This document shows positions 27,101 through 34,206 of a DNA stretch of 64,000 nucleotides, one piece after another. The DNA comes from Lysobacter changpingensis. Lineage in GTDB: Bacteria > Pseudomonadota > Gammaproteobacteria > Xanthomonadales > Xanthomonadaceae. The stretch is from the NCBI RefSeq assembly GCF_017308985.1, contig NZ_JADWPE010000003.1:1-64000 (forward strand), written 5' to 3'. Position 1 is the first letter of the stretch. Every line of letters starts with the position of its first letter. A program made the position numbers and the translations under genes. Under the pieces are notes generated by a model. That model had not been told where the DNA came from. It did no database searches and saw only the letters and a program-made list of their open reading frames with translations.

Positions 27101-29736
27101 TCGACGCCGCGGACGAAGTCGGCATCGCCGGCATCGACCTCGTGCTGACCGGCACGGACGAACTCGGCAACGCCGTGAACGTCACCGTCGCCACCGACGC
27201 CGACGGCCGCTACGCGTTCCCCAACCTGCGCCCGGGCACGTACGTGGTGACCGAACCGACGCAGCCGCCGGGCAGCACCAACGGCATCACCACCGCGGGC
27301 ACGATCAACGGCGCGAGCGTGGGCACGGCGACGGCGAAGACCGTCGTGCCGTCCGCGATCTCGGCCATTGCCGTCGCCGCCGGTCAGGATTCCATCGAAA
27401 ACAACTTCGGCGAAGTCGCCGATTCGCCCGACCTGGTCGTCACCAAGTCCGCCACGCCCGAGCGCTTCACGGTCAACAACACCGCGACGTACTCGATCCG
27501 CGTGCGCAACATCGGCCCGAAGACGACCGTCGGCGAATACGCGGTCGAGGATCGCCTGCCGACCGGCGTGACACTGTCGGCGACGCCGACGGGCAACGGC
27601 TGGACGTGCACGGGCAAGGCGGGCGAATCGCGCCTGCGCTGCGTGAACCGCGCGCCGATCGCCTCGGGCGCGACGCTGGGCGACGCGATCACCGTGCCGG
27701 TGAAGGTCTCCGCCAGCGCGGCGGCGGCTTCGCCGATCCGCAACGCGGTGATCGTGCAGGGCGGTGGCGAGGACGCGCAGCACGTGCCGACCGCCGCCGA
27801 GCGCGCGGCGTTCGAAGGCGACGGTTCGAAGCTGCCGGTGTGCGATCCGGCGATCTCGCAGAACGCCTGCCGCATCGAAACGCCGGTGCAGGCCGCGGCC
27901 TCGCTGTCGGGCACGGTGTGGTTCGACATCGGCGATGACGACGTGCGGCTCGACGGCGGCGATCGCCGCCTGAAGGGCTGGACGGTGGAAGTCGTCGATC
28001 CGGCGAGCGGTCGCGTCGTCGCCACGACCACCACCGCCGCCGACGGCAGCTATCGCGTGGCCGACCTCGTGCCGGGCGTGCGCTGGAACGTGCGCTTCCG
28101 CGATCCGGATTCCGGCGCGCTGTGGGGCTTCCCCGTCACCGGCGAAACCGCGCGCGGCCCGGTCGCCAAGTGCGACACCGCCGGCGCGCTGGCGAACCAT
28201 CACGCGTCCTCGTGCCGCAACACCGCCGGCGGCGTGAGCCAGCTGGAGGTGGTGCTGGTCTCCGGCGAGAACCTGCCGCAGCAGAGCCTGCCGATCGATC
28301 CGAGCGGCGTCGTCTACGACGCGGTGACGCGCGATCCGGTGCCGAACTCGGTGGTGACGCTGGAACCGGCGGGCGTGTGCCCGGCGTTCGATCCCGAAAC
28401 CGCGCTGCTCAACGTGGCCGCGGGCGGGTACGAGGTCGAAGGCAACCGCGTCTCGATGACCGTCGGAAACGACGGCTTCTACCAGTTCCTGTTCGGCCCG
28501 GCCGCGCCGGCGAGCTGCGAATTCCGCCTCACCGTCACGCCGCCGTCGGGCTACACCTTCCAGTCGCAGATGATCGCGCCGCAGTCGGGCACGCTCGCGC
28601 CGCCGGGCGGGGTGGGCACCACGTACCCGGTGCAGCCGCAGTCCACGCCGCCGTCGGGCGCGGTGGGCGATGCGACGCGTTACTACCTGACGCTGGTCGG
28701 CGGTTCCGGCACCGCGGGGATCATCCACAACCACATCCCGCTCGATCCGGCCGTCGCGCCGGGCCTGGCGATCAGCAAGACCGGCGACCGCCAGACGGTC
28801 GAGGTCGGCGACACGCTGCTGTACACGATCACCATCCGCCAGACCGCGGGCAACGCGCTGGCGTCGGTGAACGTGCTCGACCGCCTGCCGCCGGGCTTCA
28901 CCTACATCGAAGGCACGGCGCGCGCGAACGCGGCGGCGATCCCCGAACCGCTCGGCAAGCCCGGCCCGCTGCTGTCGTTCCAGGCCGGCGGCATCCGCCT
29001 GGGCGAGCAGATCGTCCTGAACTACCGCGTGCGCGTTGGCGTCGGCAGCCAGCAGGGCGACGGCATCAACCGCGCGCAGGCGCACGGCTGCAACATCGCC
29101 GGCGGTTGCGTCGATGCGAACTCGCTGCAGCCGCGCGCGGGCGCCGTGGCATCGAACCGCGCCGAGTACCGCGTGCGCGTCACCGGCGGCGTGTTCACCG
29201 AAGAAGGCTGCGTGCTCGGCAAGGTGTTCGTGGACTGCAACAACAACCACGTGCAGGACCGCGAGGAACTGGGCGTGCCGGGCGTGCGCATGTATTTCGA
29301 GGACGGCACCTGGATGGTGTCGGATTCGGAAGGCAAATACAGCTACTGCGGCCTGCCGCCGAAGAGCCACACGCTCAAGGTCGACGGCTCGACCTTGCCG
29401 GTCGGCGCGCGCCTGACCACCAGCAGCAACCGCAACCTCGGCGACGCGGACAGCCTTTTCATCGACCTGAAGAACGGCGAGCTGCATCGCGCCGACTTCA
29501 TCGAGGGCAGCTGCTCCAACCCGGTGCTCGAACAGGTGAAGGCACGTCGCACGCAGGGCGAGGTGCGCGCGCCGGAAACCGAAACCGACCAGAAGCCGCT
29601 GCGTTTCGACAGCAAGTCGCCGCGCTGGCCGCAACAGGGCACGGATTCGTCGAAGCAGACGCCGCGCATCGTCGAACCGCGATCGACGGAGCCACCGACC
29701 ACGAGTGACGCGCGCAACCCGGAGGCGCAGCCATGA
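21193..29736 (+). CDS. Giant DUF11 / SdrD B-type repeat surface protein
   Basis: A 2847-residue exported protein. A long basic N-region of about 33 residues precedes a signal peptide cleaved near residue 53 (LASWSPLAWA). Eight DUF11-like domains (about 54-1285; e.g. TYTLTVRNNGPSASSGFNVV) are followed by SdrD B/CnaB-like domains at about 1288, 1420, 1554, 1673, 1954, 2236 and 2370 (pattern GRVxxDxDxDGxxDxGExGI, Ca2+-loop-like) alternating with DUF11 domains at about 1797, 2079 and 2524. A last SdrD-like domain (2672-2785; GKVFVDCNNNHVQDREELGV) and a charged tail end it. There is no LPXTG or beta-barrel, so surface retention probably depends on the next gene, which it overlaps by four bases. 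AGGGGA seven bases upstream sets the start. Role: adhesin or stalk is inference. Confidence 0.9.
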   Translation: MDPVRSARRFACGERLCTLEKADATNARGRTRRFMRALACAALLASWSPLAWAVDLQLTNLSDDGSDPSPAGSVVTYSVTLENIAGDTAGNVRSVFDLPAGSTAVNLPAFCSVDAGEATRVVCSHGDVLGTLGGGNAVSFQLQVSTQGMPVGTISIDGAVGSGEAPPASVKVPELGAPFISDTNVDNNRESQTTTLTTAGDLQLTKTADVDPVVAGALITYTLTVRNNGPSASSGFNVVDTLPSGATFVGPATGSGWNFDGANATHPGTLAVGASASYQFRARVTAAGGTVVNSAAVHAGATPDPIIANNTDDVGATVVPGADMEITKSASPTPATGGQPITFTLTALNRGPSVAADVSLTDTMPAGFLITGGTQPAGWTCTTTVDQTARTCTHAGSYAAGESDTFTIEAMVPSTGQGSSGDQTNTATIASGTADPVAANNTDSVTFTVLADGADLELASKTKSPGIVTTWSGSGDDSDSRMTSTIRVRNLGPRPATGQVQVADQLAAGEEFLSSSGPWTCTAPPYTGVSTRQTVLCSLDPGTLPLAVADGGGNPLAPALTIVTRARAAGDLINNACTGGSGGTAEPLTGNGIDVDGNTANDCTGAGVRTTTERADLRITRQTNGLGNTDNTLPLGYTGVDFTLTVTNDGPNGTAGVVVNDQIPGFISGTSSASVDAPSGWNCNVDGNGSVQCRSNNTVLVPGASVALVVHVTGPLNDSANQGPTTCAGGTLSGIRCGRAGVGVDAAIEGAVGEVDTTNNSASDWVRIPRMANVRTLEKEITSGALGREGVESVYRIDYDNQGPSTAVGVVFRDVFTLAANDAGFVMIGAHRTTGGNGETACSVAAGPGVTVVGAAGGDSYSTSGSSGTVTVTCPALDMGSGVGESVTITIRPNNQPGGSAGRRFDNVADFTFTGASTGTDGLGEFDYNAVDTAADDEKTATLTFQANAVDLLTNQVDTGFGPSGQDPLGYDPNTPSANVISYRTSVTNQGPSVANNVRIRETITPLPGRTVTFLGTSLTPDGAIESPSRCSVVGGSNPTTGAPLELDCVMPGAGFGTNLDGVVGVGQTSTVFLRFRYDTPPGATGDTITSAAVASSDEADTQPGNNSEGENTSIRSRADVAVSKTMVLTADQDPNVPLPATVTKVSILQPFFYVIDVVNEGPGSSLSLDRGGSNPLNGTGTVVTDTLPAGVAITGPITWRKRGVNAGGQEPNGTGQCTRSGNVVTCNLGDVTFDPSEAGRVRILVPARWDNVPAGNTSNNRASVDSEQVDPDPSNDSVTVRLDITSSSLAGTVFEDRQRDGTNGGTPQAATGEPRVANVTIRLTGTDAYGNAVNRTTTTDASGNYRFANLAPSNATGYTITQTQPTGYVNGPVNPPASGASAPSLGGTYDAGAPNSAYTAVVVGAEDTGQRYHFPEVRRPSLSGFVYSDDNFDDVRNPGVDTPIAGATVELLNATTGAVIATRTTNASGFYQFTDLDPTIPYTLREPLPAGSFVNRPGAVNPGLINGAACTSGCVVGTGVAPDAPTTDRIAQIDLSSGASGTEFNFGEAANGASIAGRVWLDVDNDGVVDAGETGIANVSVVLTGTDQTGAPVNLTTTTGPDGTYSFTGLVAGNYTVTEPTQPTGTLNGRTVAGSAAGTPSAPAVVPSTINAIALGVNQAATGYNFGEIQPASVSGRVYHDHDDDGRIDAGETGIAGVTITLTGNADDGRPVSLTTVTDANGAYAFLDVRPGTYTVTEPTQPANTTNGLTTPGNIGGVPMGTATGRTVVPSAIAGIVLAPEQSSVENNFGEIADSPDLRVSKSATPGTFTVGTESAYTVRVRNAGNAPTAGEYEVEDRLPTGVTLAATPVGTGWTCVGAVGANRFRCTSTVVLAQGTTHPADIAVPVEVSAAAAAASPIVNAVIVRGGGETPARAPTQAEEDAFAGNVDTLPVCDPAIAHNACRIETPVQRGASIAGRVFYDNNDNGVIDAADEVGIAGIDLVLTGTDELGNAVNVTVATDADGRYAFPNLRPGTYVVTEPTQPPGSTNGITTAGTINGASVGTATAKTVVPSAISAIAVAAGQDSIENNFGEVADSPDLVVTKSATPERFTVNNTATYSIRVRNIGPKTTVGEYAVEDRLPTGVTLSATPTGNGWTCTGKAGESRLRCVNRAPIASGATLGDAITVPVKVSASAAAASPIRNAVIVQGGGEDAQHVPTAAERAAFEGDGSKLPVCDPAISQNACRIETPVQAAASLSGTVWFDIGDDDVRLDGGDRRLKGWTVEVVDPASGRVVATTTTAADGSYRVADLVPGVRWNVRFRDPDSGALWGFPVTGETARGPVAKCDTAGALANHHASSCRNTAGGVSQLEVVLVSGENLPQQSLPIDPSGVVYDAVTRDPVPNSVVTLEPAGVCPAFDPETALLNVAAGGYEVEGNRVSMTVGNDGFYQFLFGPAAPASCEFRLTVTPPSGYTFQSQMIAPQSGTLAPPGGVGTTYPVQPQSTPPSGAVGDATRYYLTLVGGSGTAGIIHNHIPLDPAVAPGLAISKTGDRQTVEVGDTLLYTITIRQTAGNALASVNVLDRLPPGFTYIEGTARANAAAIPEPLGKPGPLLSFQAGGIRLGEQIVLNYRVRVGVGSQQGDGINRAQAHGCNIAGGCVDANSLQPRAGAVASNRAEYRVRVTGGVFTEEGCVLGKVFVDCNNNHVQDREELGVPGVRMYFEDGTWMVSDSEGKYSYCGLPPKSHTLKVDGSTLPVGARLTTSSNRNLGDADSLFIDLKNGELHRADFIEGSCSNPVLEQVKARRTQGEVRAPETETDQKPLRFDSKSPRWPQQGTDSSKQTPRIVEPRSTEPPTTSDARNPEAQP
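26209..27894 (+). repeat. Internal tandem duplication of a two-domain module
   Basis: Within the giant gene an SdrD-type plus DUF11 module of about 843 bp (281 residues) occurs twice in a row: units starting at codon 26209 (ASVSGRVYHDHDDD) and 27052 (ASIAGRVFYDNNDN). Both continue with VTEPTQP, VVPSAI, ENNFGE, ADSPDL, EDRLPTGVTL and end LPVCDPAI ... NACRIETPVQ. Confidence 0.85.
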
Positions 29737-32700
29737 GCCGTGCACGCATGCAACATCCGCGCGCACCGAAGCTGCGCATGACCACGCTCGCCTGCGCGCT
29801 GCTGGCGTTGCCGGCCTTCGCCCAGACCGTCGGGCAGCCGGGCCGCTTCACGCCGGTGCTGGGCGAAGCGGAAGCGCTGTATCCGCGCGCGCCGCAGGCC
29901 ACCGATGCGCCGCCGCGCGTCACCGCCGTCGCATCCGGTGACGTCGACTACGCCGTCAACGCGCAAGCCGCGCTGGTCGAAGTGGAGCTCGATCGCGACG
30001 GCGTGCCGGCCGACGGCCAGTCGCCGGTGCACGTCACCGTGCGCATCCGTGGCAACGCCGGCGAACCGCTGCGTGGCGAAAGCTTCGCGACGATCGAACA
30101 TTCCGGCGGACGCGTGAAGCTGCCCGGCGCGCGCACCGATGAACTCGGTCCCGCGCACCTGGACGCCGACCGCGCGACGCCCGGCGTGCAGCTGCGCGTG
30201 GTCGACGGCGTCGCCGAGTTCGACCTGCTCGCGCCACACGATCCGCAGGACGTGCTGCTGCGCATCACCGCCGGCGGCGAAACGGCCGAAGGCGTGGTGA
30301 GCTTCCTCCCGGAAATGCGCGAGATGATCGCGACGGGCCTGATCGAAGGCATCGTCAACTTCAAGCGCGACCGCAACAGCGTCATCGATCCGGTGCGCAG
30401 CGACGACGGTTTCGAGCGCGACATCCGCCGCTGGGAAAAGCAGTTCAACAACGGCAAGGCGAACGCCGCCGCGCGCACCGCGTTCTTCGTCAAGGGTCGT
30501 ATCAAGGGCGAGTACCTGCTCACCGCGGCCTACGATTCGGACAAGGACGTGCGTGGCCGCCTGCTGCGCGACATCGATCCGGAGGAGTTCTATCCGGTGT
30601 ACGGCGATTCGTCGCTGCGCGGCTTCGATGCGCGTTCGGCCGAGCGCCTGTACGTGCGCATCGACAACAAGCGCAGCTACCTGCTGTACGGCGATTTCCA
30701 GACCGGCGACGGCCTGGCCAACACGACCGGCGTCGGCACGCGCGGCGGTGCGATCCCGCAACGCAGCCTGGGCACGTACAACCGCACGGCCACCGGCCTG
30801 GGCTGGCATTACGAGAACGATCGCGCGCGCACCAACGTGTTCGCGATCGAGGACTCGCTGCGCCAGGTCATCGACGAGTTGCCGAGCCAGGGCAGCGGCC
30901 CGTACGGCCTGAGCAACAACGCCGTGCTGGAAGGCAGCGAGCGCGTGGAAGTGATCGTGCGCGATCGCAACCAGCCTTCGCGCATCGTTTCCGTGCGTCC
31001 GCTCGCGCGTTTGGTCGATTACAGCTTCGAGCCGTTCTCCGGACGCATCCTGCTCAACCAGTTCCTGCCGTCGTTCGACAGCGGGCTCAATCCGGTGTCG
31101 CTGCGCGTGACGTACGAGCTCGACCAGGGCACGGAGAAGTTCTGGGTCGTCGGCGCCGACGGGCAGGTCCGCATCACCGACCGCTTCGAGATCGGCGGCA
31201 GCTACGTCGACGACCGCAATCCATTCGCGTCGTTCGAGATGGGCAGCGCGAACGTCGGCGTCCGTCTGGGCAAGAACACGTATCTTGCGCTGGAAGCCGC
31301 GCGTACGCGCAGCGACGTCAACACCAACCCGATCAACCAGTACTCGACGCCCGCGCTGCAGGACCTGAGCGGTGAGGTCGAAGGCGATGCGTACCGCCTG
31401 GAGTTCGCGCACACGGGCGAGGCGTTCGACGCGCGCGTGTTCGCGGCGCAGACCGATCCGGCGTTCAACAATGCGGCATCGCCCTTGTACGGCGGCCGTG
31501 GCGAATACAACGCCGAGGCGACGTACCGCGCGGGCGAGCGCACCGAGCTGTACGTCGAGGCGCTGCGCAGCGAGGACCGCAACCCCGACGGCGGCGAACG
31601 CGATGCGGCCGGCGCCGGCGTGCGCTACCAGGCGACCGAACGGCTCACGCTGGACGGCGGTTATCGCGCGATCCGCGAAACCGTGGGCGCGTATTCGACG
31701 TGGTCGAGCCAGATGCCGTTCGGCGACACAGGCGGACTGAGCGGCGGTTATGCGACCGGCGCGGGAGGCGGTGCGCTCGGTTACGGCCAGCAGCCGCTGG
31801 ATCCGCTGAGCGGCCTGCCGGTGATCCGCAGCAACGGCACGGTGCCGACGAGCGACCTGCCGGTGGGCACGGAACTGTCGTCGGACACGGTGCGCCTCGG
31901 CGCCGGTTACAAAGTCACCGACCGCATCGTCATCGGCGGTGAAGCCGAGCAGGACGTGCGCGGCGAGGATCGCAACCGCGTCGCGCTCGGCGCCGATTAC
32001 CAGTGGCGCGAACGCACGCGACTGTATGGCCGCTACGAGAAGCAGACCGGCCTGACCAGCGAGTACGGCATCGCGCAGGCGCATGGCGAAAGCGATGCGC
32101 TGGTGCTCGGCGTGGACAGCAGCTACCTGCGGGACACGCAGGCGTTCACCGAATACCGCATGCGCGATGCGATCTCCGGCCGCGACCTGCAGGCCGCGTC
32201 GGGCATCCGCAACCAGTGGGACATCCGCGAAGGCCTGCGCCTGAGCAGTTCGGCCGAACACGTGAAGGTCTACGACGGGCAGACCGGCGACGCGACCGGC
32301 CTGGCGTTCGCGCTGGATTACAGCGCCAATCCGCTGTGGCGCGGTGCGGCGCGCGTGGAGCACCGCATCTCCGGCGACGTCCGCGAAACCGACACCGACG
32401 AGCGTTTCGACACCACGCTGGTGCAACTGATGGCCGCGCGCAAGCTCAATCGCGACTGGACGCTGCTCGCCCGCAATTACCTGCTGCGCACGGATTACGC
32501 CGCGCGTGGCGATGTGTTGCAGGACCGGTTCCAGCTCGGCGTGGCGTATCGCGATACCGATCGCAACCGCGTCAACGCGCTCGCCCGCTACGAGTACAAG
32601 CTGGAGAAGGACGAAAGCGGGCTGGTGACCGGCAGCGCGAGTTCGGGCGACGGCGGGCAGGACCTGCGCGTGGCGGCGCACATCGTCAGCACGCATGCGG

Positions 32701-33110
32701 ACTGGCATCCGTCGCGTCCGTGGTGGCTGACCGGCCGCGTCGCCGCGAAGTGGCAGCGCGACGAGTTCATCTACGCCGACGGCCAGCGCGTGGAAAGCCG
32801 TTTCCGCGGCGTGCTCGTCTCCGGCCGCGCGGTGTACGACATCACCGAGAAGTGGGACGTCGGCGTGCTCGCCGCGTCGTTCCGAGGGCAGGACGGCGCT
32901 AACCAGTACGCCGCCGGCTTCGAAGTCGGTCGCCTGCTGCGCCAGAACCTGTGGCTGTCGGCCGGCTACAACTGGAGCGGCTTCCGCGGCGACGACGATC
33001 TGAGCGGATACGAATACACACAGGAAGGCCTGTTCCTGCGCCTGCGGTTCAAGTTCGACGAGGACCTGTTCCGCCGCGAGGACCGCCGTTACCGCGAACC
33101 CCAGCATTGA
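29733..33110 (+). CDS. Outer-membrane beta-barrel protein coupled to the giant surface protein
   Basis: A 1125-residue protein with a signal peptide (about residues 16-31, ending ALPAFAQ), an N-terminal Ig/invasin-like domain (about 50-195; AALVEVELDRDGVPADGQSP), then roughly 900 residues of alternating amphipathic strands with periplasmic turns and aromatic girdles (YGDFQTGDGLAN, LYGRYEKQTGLTSEYG, EGLRLSSSAEHVKVYDGQTG) ending in GLFLRLRFKFDEDLFRRED. This looks like a very large outer-membrane barrel; it lacks a TonB plug. ATGA overlap with the giant gene implies fixed stoichiometry, so it may anchor or export that protein. No named family was recognised. Confidence 0.8.
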   Translation: MSRARMQHPRAPKLRMTTLACALLALPAFAQTVGQPGRFTPVLGEAEALYPRAPQATDAPPRVTAVASGDVDYAVNAQAALVEVELDRDGVPADGQSPVHVTVRIRGNAGEPLRGESFATIEHSGGRVKLPGARTDELGPAHLDADRATPGVQLRVVDGVAEFDLLAPHDPQDVLLRITAGGETAEGVVSFLPEMREMIATGLIEGIVNFKRDRNSVIDPVRSDDGFERDIRRWEKQFNNGKANAAARTAFFVKGRIKGEYLLTAAYDSDKDVRGRLLRDIDPEEFYPVYGDSSLRGFDARSAERLYVRIDNKRSYLLYGDFQTGDGLANTTGVGTRGGAIPQRSLGTYNRTATGLGWHYENDRARTNVFAIEDSLRQVIDELPSQGSGPYGLSNNAVLEGSERVEVIVRDRNQPSRIVSVRPLARLVDYSFEPFSGRILLNQFLPSFDSGLNPVSLRVTYELDQGTEKFWVVGADGQVRITDRFEIGGSYVDDRNPFASFEMGSANVGVRLGKNTYLALEAARTRSDVNTNPINQYSTPALQDLSGEVEGDAYRLEFAHTGEAFDARVFAAQTDPAFNNAASPLYGGRGEYNAEATYRAGERTELYVEALRSEDRNPDGGERDAAGAGVRYQATERLTLDGGYRAIRETVGAYSTWSSQMPFGDTGGLSGGYATGAGGGALGYGQQPLDPLSGLPVIRSNGTVPTSDLPVGTELSSDTVRLGAGYKVTDRIVIGGEAEQDVRGEDRNRVALGADYQWRERTRLYGRYEKQTGLTSEYGIAQAHGESDALVLGVDSSYLRDTQAFTEYRMRDAISGRDLQAASGIRNQWDIREGLRLSSSAEHVKVYDGQTGDATGLAFALDYSANPLWRGAARVEHRISGDVRETDTDERFDTTLVQLMAARKLNRDWTLLARNYLLRTDYAARGDVLQDRFQLGVAYRDTDRNRVNALARYEYKLEKDESGLVTGSASSGDGGQDLRVAAHIVSTHADWHPSRPWWLTGRVAAKWQRDEFIYADGQRVESRFRGVLVSGRAVYDITEKWDVGVLAASFRGQDGANQYAAGFEVGRLLRQNLWLSAGYNWSGFRGDDDLSGYEYTQEGLFLRLRFKFDEDLFRREDRRYREPQH

Positions 33111-33111
33111 G

Positions 33112-34119
33112 ATGAAGGCCATGACCCAGCACACCAACGCACTCACCGTGGCCGCGCTGACGCTCGCGCTCACGGGCCTGGCGCACGCCGCCGAACTGAC
33201 GCCGCAGCAGGCGCGCATCAGCGACGAGGCGATCTACAGCGACCACACGACCTACCAGCAGACGCAGGACCGCATCCAGGCGCTCAACGACGCGGGGCGT
33301 CCCGTGCGCGACTATGCACTGTCGAAGGCGCAGTGCTGGCTCGACGTGTCGTTCCACGAGTACACGCGCAACGATCGCAGCGATTTCCCGCAGGAAGCAT
33401 TGGCCGAGTCGGAGAAGCTGATCGTCGCGATGGAGCAGGGCGTGTCGCCGATCCCGACCGGAACGCCGCTGGTGAACGGCGCCGCGCGCGTGCGCGAGGA
33501 CCTGTGGAAGCTCCTGGGCGCGATCCACGGCACCCCGGGTTTCGCGTGTGCGCAGCAGGCGGTGGCGTGCGGCGAAGTCGAACTCGTCCACGCCGGCAAC
33601 GAATACAACCAGCAGCAGTGGCGCCACGCGAAGCCGTACATCCAGATCGCCGAGGACAGGGTGGCCGATGCCGAGGCGATGGCGCGCACCTGCGGCGGCG
33701 TCGCGCCGCCGGTCCCGGTGCAGCTGACGGCGAACGTGCTGTTCGAGTTCGACCGTCGCGGCCTGGCCGACGTGCGCGAGCATTCGCTCGGCACCGTCGA
33801 TCGCGCGCTCGGGCGCGTGCGCGAGGAAGGTCTGTCGATCGCCGCCGTGCGCCTGGTCGGCCACGCCGATCGCATGCAGGGTCGTGGCTTCGACTACAAC
33901 CAGTCGCTGTCGCGCGACCGTGCCGAAACGGTGAAGGCGTATCTGGTCGGACAGGGCGTGGATCCGGCGCTGATCGCCTATGAATACCGGGGCGACACCG
34001 AGCAGGTGCAGTCGTGCGAAGGCCTCCGCGATCGGGCCGCGCTGCACGAGTGCCTGCTGCCGAACCGTCGCGTCGAAGTGAAGCTGGAAGCGGTGAGGGC
34101 GCCGGGCGCGGATCGCTGA
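33112..34119 (+). CDS. OmpA-family peptidoglycan-anchoring protein
   Basis: A 335-residue protein: signal peptide (ALTLALTGLAHA), an N-terminal helical domain of about 190 residues of unknown fold containing four cysteines, and a C-terminal OmpA domain (about 205-330) with LFEFDRRGLADV, VRLVGHADRMQG and NQSLSRDRAETVKAYL, the residues that bind diaminopimelate of peptidoglycan. ATG 33112 is one base after the barrel gene stop; ATG 33121 is an alternative. As third gene of the surface operon it would tie the barrel/giant-protein complex to the cell wall (inference). Confidence 0.9.
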   Translation: MKAMTQHTNALTVAALTLALTGLAHAAELTPQQARISDEAIYSDHTTYQQTQDRIQALNDAGRPVRDYALSKAQCWLDVSFHEYTRNDRSDFPQEALAESEKLIVAMEQGVSPIPTGTPLVNGAARVREDLWKLLGAIHGTPGFACAQQAVACGEVELVHAGNEYNQQQWRHAKPYIQIAEDRVADAEAMARTCGGVAPPVPVQLTANVLFEFDRRGLADVREHSLGTVDRALGRVREEGLSIAAVRLVGHADRMQGRGFDYNQSLSRDRAETVKAYLVGQGVDPALIAYEYRGDTEQVQSCEGLRDRAALHECLLPNRRVEVKLEAVRAPGADR

Positions 34120-34156
34120 TCCGCGCGCCATCACCTCAAGGCATCATCCACCCGTC

Positions 34157-34176
34157 GTCCCGGCGAAGGCCGGGAC
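34157..34176. terminator. Palindromic repeat between convergent genes, terminator-like
   Basis: GTCCCGGCGAAGGCCGGGAC forms an 8-bp perfect GC stem with a GAAG loop, 37 bases after the OmpA gene and 30 bases before the end of the opposing ABC-F gene. The same CGTCCCGGCGAAGGCCGGGA element is a widespread dispersed repeat in xanthomonads; no T-run follows. Confidence 0.6.
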
Positions 34177-34206
34177 CCAGGCCCGCAACCTCCGGGCACA
34201 CCGGCA

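Noticed and set aside
21193-29736. Sortase-anchored (LPXTG) adhesin
   Set aside because: No LPXTG, terminal membrane helix or sortase gene; the host is Gram-negative and the SdrD-type domains alone do not imply sortase.
21187-29766. A 2859-codon open frame on the minus strand opposite the giant gene
   Set aside because: It mirrors the codon pattern of the real gene in very GC-rich DNA, has no domain signature or signal peptide, and its composition (R, A, H, V rich) is typical of antisense shadow frames.
29343-33218. A 1291-codon minus-strand frame opposite the barrel gene
   Set aside because: Antisense shadow of the barrel gene with no ribosome site or family features.
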